Assembly (NCBI RefSeq): GCF_036226605.1
Contig: NZ_CP109000.1
Coordinates: forward strand, 1,918,501-1,982,500
Source of the DNA: Streptomyces sp. NBC_00704
GTDB taxonomy: Bacteria > Actinomycetota > Actinomycetes > Streptomycetales > Streptomycetaceae
DNA: 64,000 nt
Direction: 5' to 3'
In this document: positions 60,392 through 64,000 of the stretch, piece after piece
Numbering within the stretch: position 1 is the stretch's first letter
How the letters are laid out: each line of letters opens with the position of its first letter
Translations under genes and position numbers: made by a program
The notes under the pieces: generated by a model
What the model was told of the DNA's origin: nothing
The model's input: only the letters and a program-made list of their open reading frames with translations
The model's database searches: none

Positions 60392-61213
60392 ATCCAAGAG
60401 CCCGCATCGTCCGAGACGGCCTTCGAGCCGGAAGCCACCCGACGTGACGCCGACGTCGCCGAGAGCACCCGGGCCAACCGGGGCTGGTGGGATCGCAACG
60501 CGGACGAATACCAGATCGAGCACGGCACTTTCCTGGGCGACGACCGCTTCGTGTGGGGTCCTGAGGGCCTGGACGAGGTGGAGGCGGAGCTGCTCGGCCC
60601 GCCGGAGGAGCTGAAGGGCCGGGCGGTGCTGGAGATCGGCGCCGGCGCGGCCCAGTGCTCGCGCTGGCTCGCCGCGCAGGGCGCGCTGCCGGTCGCCCTG
60701 GACATCTCCCACCGCCAGCTCCAGCACGCGTTGCGCATCGGCGGCCCGTTCGGGCTGGTGTGCGCCGACGCGGGCGCGCTGCCCTTCGCGGACGGCTCCT
60801 TCGACCTGGCGTGTTCGGCGTACGGGGCGCTGCCCTTCGTCGCGGATCCGGTGCTGGTGCTGAAGGAGGTGCGGCGGGTGCTGCGGCCGGGCGGCCGTTT
60901 CGTGTTCTCGGTGACGCATCCGATCCGGTGGGCGTTCCCGGACGAGCCGGGCCCGGAGGGGCTGACGGTGTCGTCGTCCTACTTCGACCGCACGCCGTAC
61001 GTGGAGCAGGACGAGCAGGGCCGGGCGGTGTACGTGGAGCATCACCGCACGATCGGGGACCGGGTGCGCGACGTCGTGGCGGGCGGGTTCCGGCTGGTGG
61101 ACCTGGTGGAGCCGCAGTGGCCGTCGTGGAACTCGTCGGAGTGGGGCGGCTGGTCGCCGTTGCGCGGCAACCTGATTCCGGGGACGGCCGTGTTCGTGTG
61201 CGAGCGGGACTGA
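60392..61213 (+). CDS. class I SAM-dependent methyltransferase with non-canonical start
   Basis: About 273 aa. The methyltransferase core has AVLEIGAGAAQCSRWLAAQG (motif I), LPVALDISHRQLQHA, FADGSFDLACSAYGALPF and VLRPGGRFVFSVTHPIRWAFP. The first canonical start in frame is GTG 60551, but conserved-looking sequence continues upstream (STRANRGWWDRNADEYQIEHG, then FLGDDRFVWGPEG). No ATG, GTG or TTG exists back to the stop at 60332. An ATC at 60392, 6 nt after GGGAG, is the most likely initiation site; ATC 60389 and CTG 60338 are alternatives. Confidence 0.8.
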   Translation: MQEPASSETAFEPEATRRDADVAESTRANRGWWDRNADEYQIEHGTFLGDDRFVWGPEGLDEVEAELLGPPEELKGRAVLEIGAGAAQCSRWLAAQGALPVALDISHRQLQHALRIGGPFGLVCADAGALPFADGSFDLACSAYGALPFVADPVLVLKEVRRVLRPGGRFVFSVTHPIRWAFPDEPGPEGLTVSSSYFDRTPYVEQDEQGRAVYVEHHRTIGDRVRDVVAGGFRLVDLVEPQWPSWNSSEWGGWSPLRGNLIPGTAVFVCERD

Positions 61214-61310
61214 GCGCGGGGCGGGCGGGAGCTGTGGGGCAGGCGGTGCGGCTGCCTGCGGTGGCGCACGCGCGTGGGGGGCGTGTTCGGCCGCGTATGA
61301 CACTGGGGGC

Positions 61311-63932
61311 GTGATCCTCCGTGACGACGCCCTGGCCGCGCTGCCCGTGCGGGCGGCCCTGCCCGCTCTGAACGACGCCCTGGACGGGCACGGGGCGGCC
61401 GTGCTGGCCGCGCCGCCCGGCACGGGCAAGACGACGCTGGTGCCGCTCGCGCTGGCCGGGCTGCTGGGCGAGGGGCCGGCCCGGCGGGTGGTGGTGGCCG
61501 AGCCGCGGCGGATCGCGGCGCGGGCGGCGGCCCGGCGGATGGCGTGGCTGCTGGGTGAGCGGACCGGGGAGGCCGTCGGGTACACGGTGCGCGGGGAGCG
61601 GGCCGTGGGGCGGCACACGCGTGTGGAGGTCGTCACGACCGGTGTCCTGCTGCAGCGTCTTCAGCGTGATCAGGAGCTGACGGGCGTGGACGTGGTGGTG
61701 CTGGACGAGTGCCATGAGCGGCATCTGGACGCGGACACGTCGGCGGCGTTCCTGTGGGACGTGCGCGAGACGCTGCGGCCGGAGCTGCGGTTGGTGGCGG
61801 CCTCGGCGACGACGGACACCGCCGGGTGGGCGGGGCTGCTGGGCGGGGCTCCGGTGGTGGAGGCGCGGGGCGCCGTGTTCGACGTCGAGGTGGTGTGGGC
61901 GCCGCCCGCGCGTCCCGTGCGTCCGCCGCACGGGACGCGGGTGGATCCGGCGCTGTTGGCCCATGTGGCGTCGGTGGTGCGGCGGGCGCTGGCGGAGCGG
62001 TCGGGGGACGTGCTGTGTTTCCTGCCCGGTGTCGGGGAGATCGCGCGGGTGGCGGGGCTGCTCGGGGCACTGGACGGGGTGGATGTGCTGCAGGTGCACG
62101 GGCGGGCGCCGGCGGCGGTGCAGGACGCGGTGCTGGCGCCGGGGGTGCGGCGGCGGGTGGTGCTCGCGACGTCGGTGGCGGAGTCGTCGTTGACGGTGCC
62201 CGGGGTGCGGGTGGTGGTGGACTCGGGTCTGGCGCGGGAGCCGCGGGTGGATCACGCGCGTGGGCTGAGCGCGCTGGCGACGGTGCGGGCCTCGCGGGCC
62301 GCGGGGCGGCAGCGGGCGGGGCGGGCCGGGCGTGAGGGGCCGGGGGTGGTGTACCGGTGCTGGGCGGAGGCGGAGGACGTGCGGCTGCCGTTGTTCCCGG
62401 CGCCGGAGATCAAGGTGGCCGATCTCGCTTCGTTCGCCCTTCAGGCGGCGTGCTGGGGCGATCCGCGGGCGTCGGGGCTGGCGTTGCTGGACCGGCCGCC
62501 GGCGGGGGCGATGGCGGCGGCCCGGGAGCTGCTGACGGCGATCGGCGCGGTGGACGCGGCGGGGGCGGCGACGGAGCGGGGTGTGCGGTTGGCGCGGCTG
62601 GGGCTGCATCCGCGGCTGGGGCGGGCGCTGCTGGACGGGGCGGCGTCGGTGGGGGCGGAGCGGGCCGCCGAGGTGGTGGCGTTGTTGAGCGAGGAGGCTC
62701 CGCGGGAGTACGGGGACGATCTGGCCGCCGCTCTGCGCGCCGCCCGGCGTGGCGGCGACGCCTATGGCGGGCGGTGGCGGGCCGAGGTGCGGCGGCTGCG
62801 GGCCGTCGTCGGCCAGGCCGTCCCCCGGCCGTCCGGGTCCCCCTCCCCCGGCGCGGCCGGGGACGGCGACGGGGACGCGCGTGGGGGCGGTGCCGGGCGC
62901 GGGGCCGGGCGCGGGCCCGGGGACGGGGGCGTCGCCAGGGATGGGGCGGGCGAGAGGGGCGAGGAGGGTCTCGTGGGGCTCGTGGTCGCTCTCGCGTTTC
63001 CCGAGCGGCTCGCCAGGGCGGACGGCGGCTCGTATCTCATGGTGTCCGGGACCCGGGCGGAGACCGGTCCGGGCACGGGGTTGCGGGGGGCGTCCTGGCT
63101 GGCGGTGGCGGTCGCCGACCGGCCTGTCGGCCAGGTGCACGCGCGGGTGCGGCTCGCGGGGGTGGTGGACGAGGGGGTGGCCCGTCGTGCGGCCGGTGCG
63201 CTGCTGCGGGAGCGGGACGAGGTGCACTGGGCGGACGGCGACGTGGTGGCGCGGCGGGTCGAGCGGCTGGGTGCGGTGGAGCTGGCGGTGCGTCCGCTGC
63301 GGGACGCCGACGCGTCGCTGGTGCGCGGTGCGCTGGTGGAGGGGCTGCGGCAGGAGGGTCTGCGGCTGCTGCGGTGGTCCCCGGCGGCGGACGCCTTGCG
63401 GCAGCGGCTGGCGTTCGTGCGGGCGCACAAGGGGGATCCGTGGCCGGACGTGAGCGACGAGTCGCTGCACGCGCGCGTGGACGAATGGCTGGAGCCGGAG
63501 CTGGGCCGGGCCCGGCGGCGGGCCGATCTGGGGCGGATCGACACCGGGCAGGCGCTGGGACGGCTGCTGCCGTGGGCGTCCGGCGAGGCGGGCCGGCTGG
63601 ACGAGCTGGCGCCGGAGCGGATCACCGTTCCGAGCGGGTCCGCAATCCGGATCGACTACGCCGATCCGCAGCGGCCGGTGCTGGCGGTGAAGCTTCAGGA
63701 GATGTTCGGGATGCAGGAGTCGCCGCGGGTGGCGGGGGTGCCGCTGGTGGTGCATCTGCTGTCCCCGGCGGGGCGTCCCGCGGCCGTCACGTCCGATCTC
63801 GCGTCGTTCTGGCGGGACGGCTACCGGGCGGTGCGGGCGGAGCTGCGGGGCCGCTATCCGAAGCATCCGTGGCCGGAGGACCCGGCGGGCGCCCAGGCGA
63901 CGCGCCACACCAACGCGCGGCTCAGGCGGTGA
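61311..63932 (+). CDS. hrpB: ATP-dependent helicase HrpB
   Basis: An 873-aa DEAH-family helicase of the HrpA/HrpB branch. Walker A is AAPPGTGKTTLVPLAL, motif II DECHERHLD, motif III SASATT and motif VI QRAGRAGREGPG. The HrpB C-terminal region ends PRVAGVPLVVHLLSPAGRPAAVTSDL then FWRDGYRAVRAELRGRYPKHPWPEDP. Residues ~505-545 are a Gly/Arg/Asp-rich insert. The GTG 61311 start follows GGGGG. Substrate RNAs are unknown in Streptomyces. Confidence 0.96.
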   Translation: MILRDDALAALPVRAALPALNDALDGHGAAVLAAPPGTGKTTLVPLALAGLLGEGPARRVVVAEPRRIAARAAARRMAWLLGERTGEAVGYTVRGERAVGRHTRVEVVTTGVLLQRLQRDQELTGVDVVVLDECHERHLDADTSAAFLWDVRETLRPELRLVAASATTDTAGWAGLLGGAPVVEARGAVFDVEVVWAPPARPVRPPHGTRVDPALLAHVASVVRRALAERSGDVLCFLPGVGEIARVAGLLGALDGVDVLQVHGRAPAAVQDAVLAPGVRRRVVLATSVAESSLTVPGVRVVVDSGLAREPRVDHARGLSALATVRASRAAGRQRAGRAGREGPGVVYRCWAEAEDVRLPLFPAPEIKVADLASFALQAACWGDPRASGLALLDRPPAGAMAAARELLTAIGAVDAAGAATERGVRLARLGLHPRLGRALLDGAASVGAERAAEVVALLSEEAPREYGDDLAAALRAARRGGDAYGGRWRAEVRRLRAVVGQAVPRPSGSPSPGAAGDGDGDARGGGAGRGAGRGPGDGGVARDGAGERGEEGLVGLVVALAFPERLARADGGSYLMVSGTRAETGPGTGLRGASWLAVAVADRPVGQVHARVRLAGVVDEGVARRAAGALLRERDEVHWADGDVVARRVERLGAVELAVRPLRDADASLVRGALVEGLRQEGLRLLRWSPAADALRQRLAFVRAHKGDPWPDVSDESLHARVDEWLEPELGRARRRADLGRIDTGQALGRLLPWASGEAGRLDELAPERITVPSGSAIRIDYADPQRPVLAVKLQEMFGMQESPRVAGVPLVVHLLSPAGRPAAVTSDLASFWRDGYRAVRAELRGRYPKHPWPEDPAGAQATRHTNARLRR

Positions 63933-64000
63933 CGGACCGCGGCGCGGCGGGTTCGGCCGGTTCGGCGGGGTCCGGGCGGCGCGGACGGCGGGAGCGGGCC
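63922..64000 (-). CDS. possible C-terminal tail of a further minus-strand gene
   Basis: A frame closing with TGA at 63924-63922 reads back to the window edge as an Arg/Pro-rich tail (ARSRRPRRPDPAEPAEP, then AAPRSVTA). It would overlap the 3' end of hrpB by 11 nt. It resembles disordered ends of membrane proteins but is too short to identify. Confidence 0.3.
   Translation of the reverse strand, partial: ARSRRPRRPDPAEPAEPAAPRSVTA

Overview
This window is a very GC-rich chromosomal segment from a Streptomyces-type actinomycete. The evidence is strong third-position GC bias, many GTG starts, long antisense open frames, the developmental regulator WhiA, mycothiol-type enzymes, DUF397/DUF5753 regulators, and a conserved block tpiA-pgk-gap followed by whiA-yvcK-rapZ-uvrC. 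There are no rRNA or tRNA genes, phage genes, transposases or antibiotic gene clusters. It reads as ordinary core chromosome with several lineage-variable inserts.

Layout. 1-2.5 kb holds lower glycolysis on the minus strand (tpiA partial, pgk, gap). 2.7-11.3 kb holds a secreted M14 carboxypeptidase and then the tightly overlapping operon uvrC-rapZ-yvcK-whiA. 11.6-14 kb has a helix-turn-helix-like protein and a PfkB sugar kinase. 14.2-17.2 kb is uvrA. 17.5-22.5 kb has a mycothiol-dependent isomerase-like protein, an MBL hydrolase, aroQ, an S66 peptidase, a frameshifted Ca2+/H+ antiporter and an ABM monooxygenase. 22.6-26.5 kb is a tellurite/metal stress block: terC, a TerD-FtsK-like fusion and terD. 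26.8-34.5 kb has uvrB, an MHYT sensor, a glycerophosphodiesterase, ogt, a psuG-kinase pair and a methyltransferase. 34.9-49 kb has corA, a kinase-like protein lacking a P-loop, DUF2293 and DUF1772 proteins, a lone gltD, a MocR regulator, a whiJ-like regulatory cluster, an ABC exporter and a DUF899 protein. 49-58 kb has an FUSC exporter, two small ORFs, a proline iminopeptidase, a family 5 uracil-DNA glycosylase, a methyltransferase, a TPR protein, coaE and a PAC2 protein. 58.5-64 kb has rpsA, a methyltransferase and hrpB.

The strongest integrated signal is regulatory. Four DNA-repair genes (uvrC, uvrA, uvrB, ogt) have upstream elements fitting the LexA-independent, PafBC-type (RecA-NDp) promoter, TTGTCRGTG-N8-TANNNT, with exact 8-nt spacing. 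The same element lies upstream of terD, and a near match precedes an unknown 80-aa gene at 51497. Because uvrC heads the whiA operon, a damage promoter would also drive a sporulation regulator. terC carries a yybP-ykoY (Mn2+) riboswitch with a visible mechanism for sequestering the ribosome-binding site. About ten genes start 6-8 nt after a -10-like hexamer, which predicts leaderless mRNAs.

Other oddities are in-frame 18-bp minisatellites in three unrelated proteins (UvrC, DUF899, FUSC), a single-base frameshift in the antiporter, and a conserved methyltransferase with no canonical start codon.
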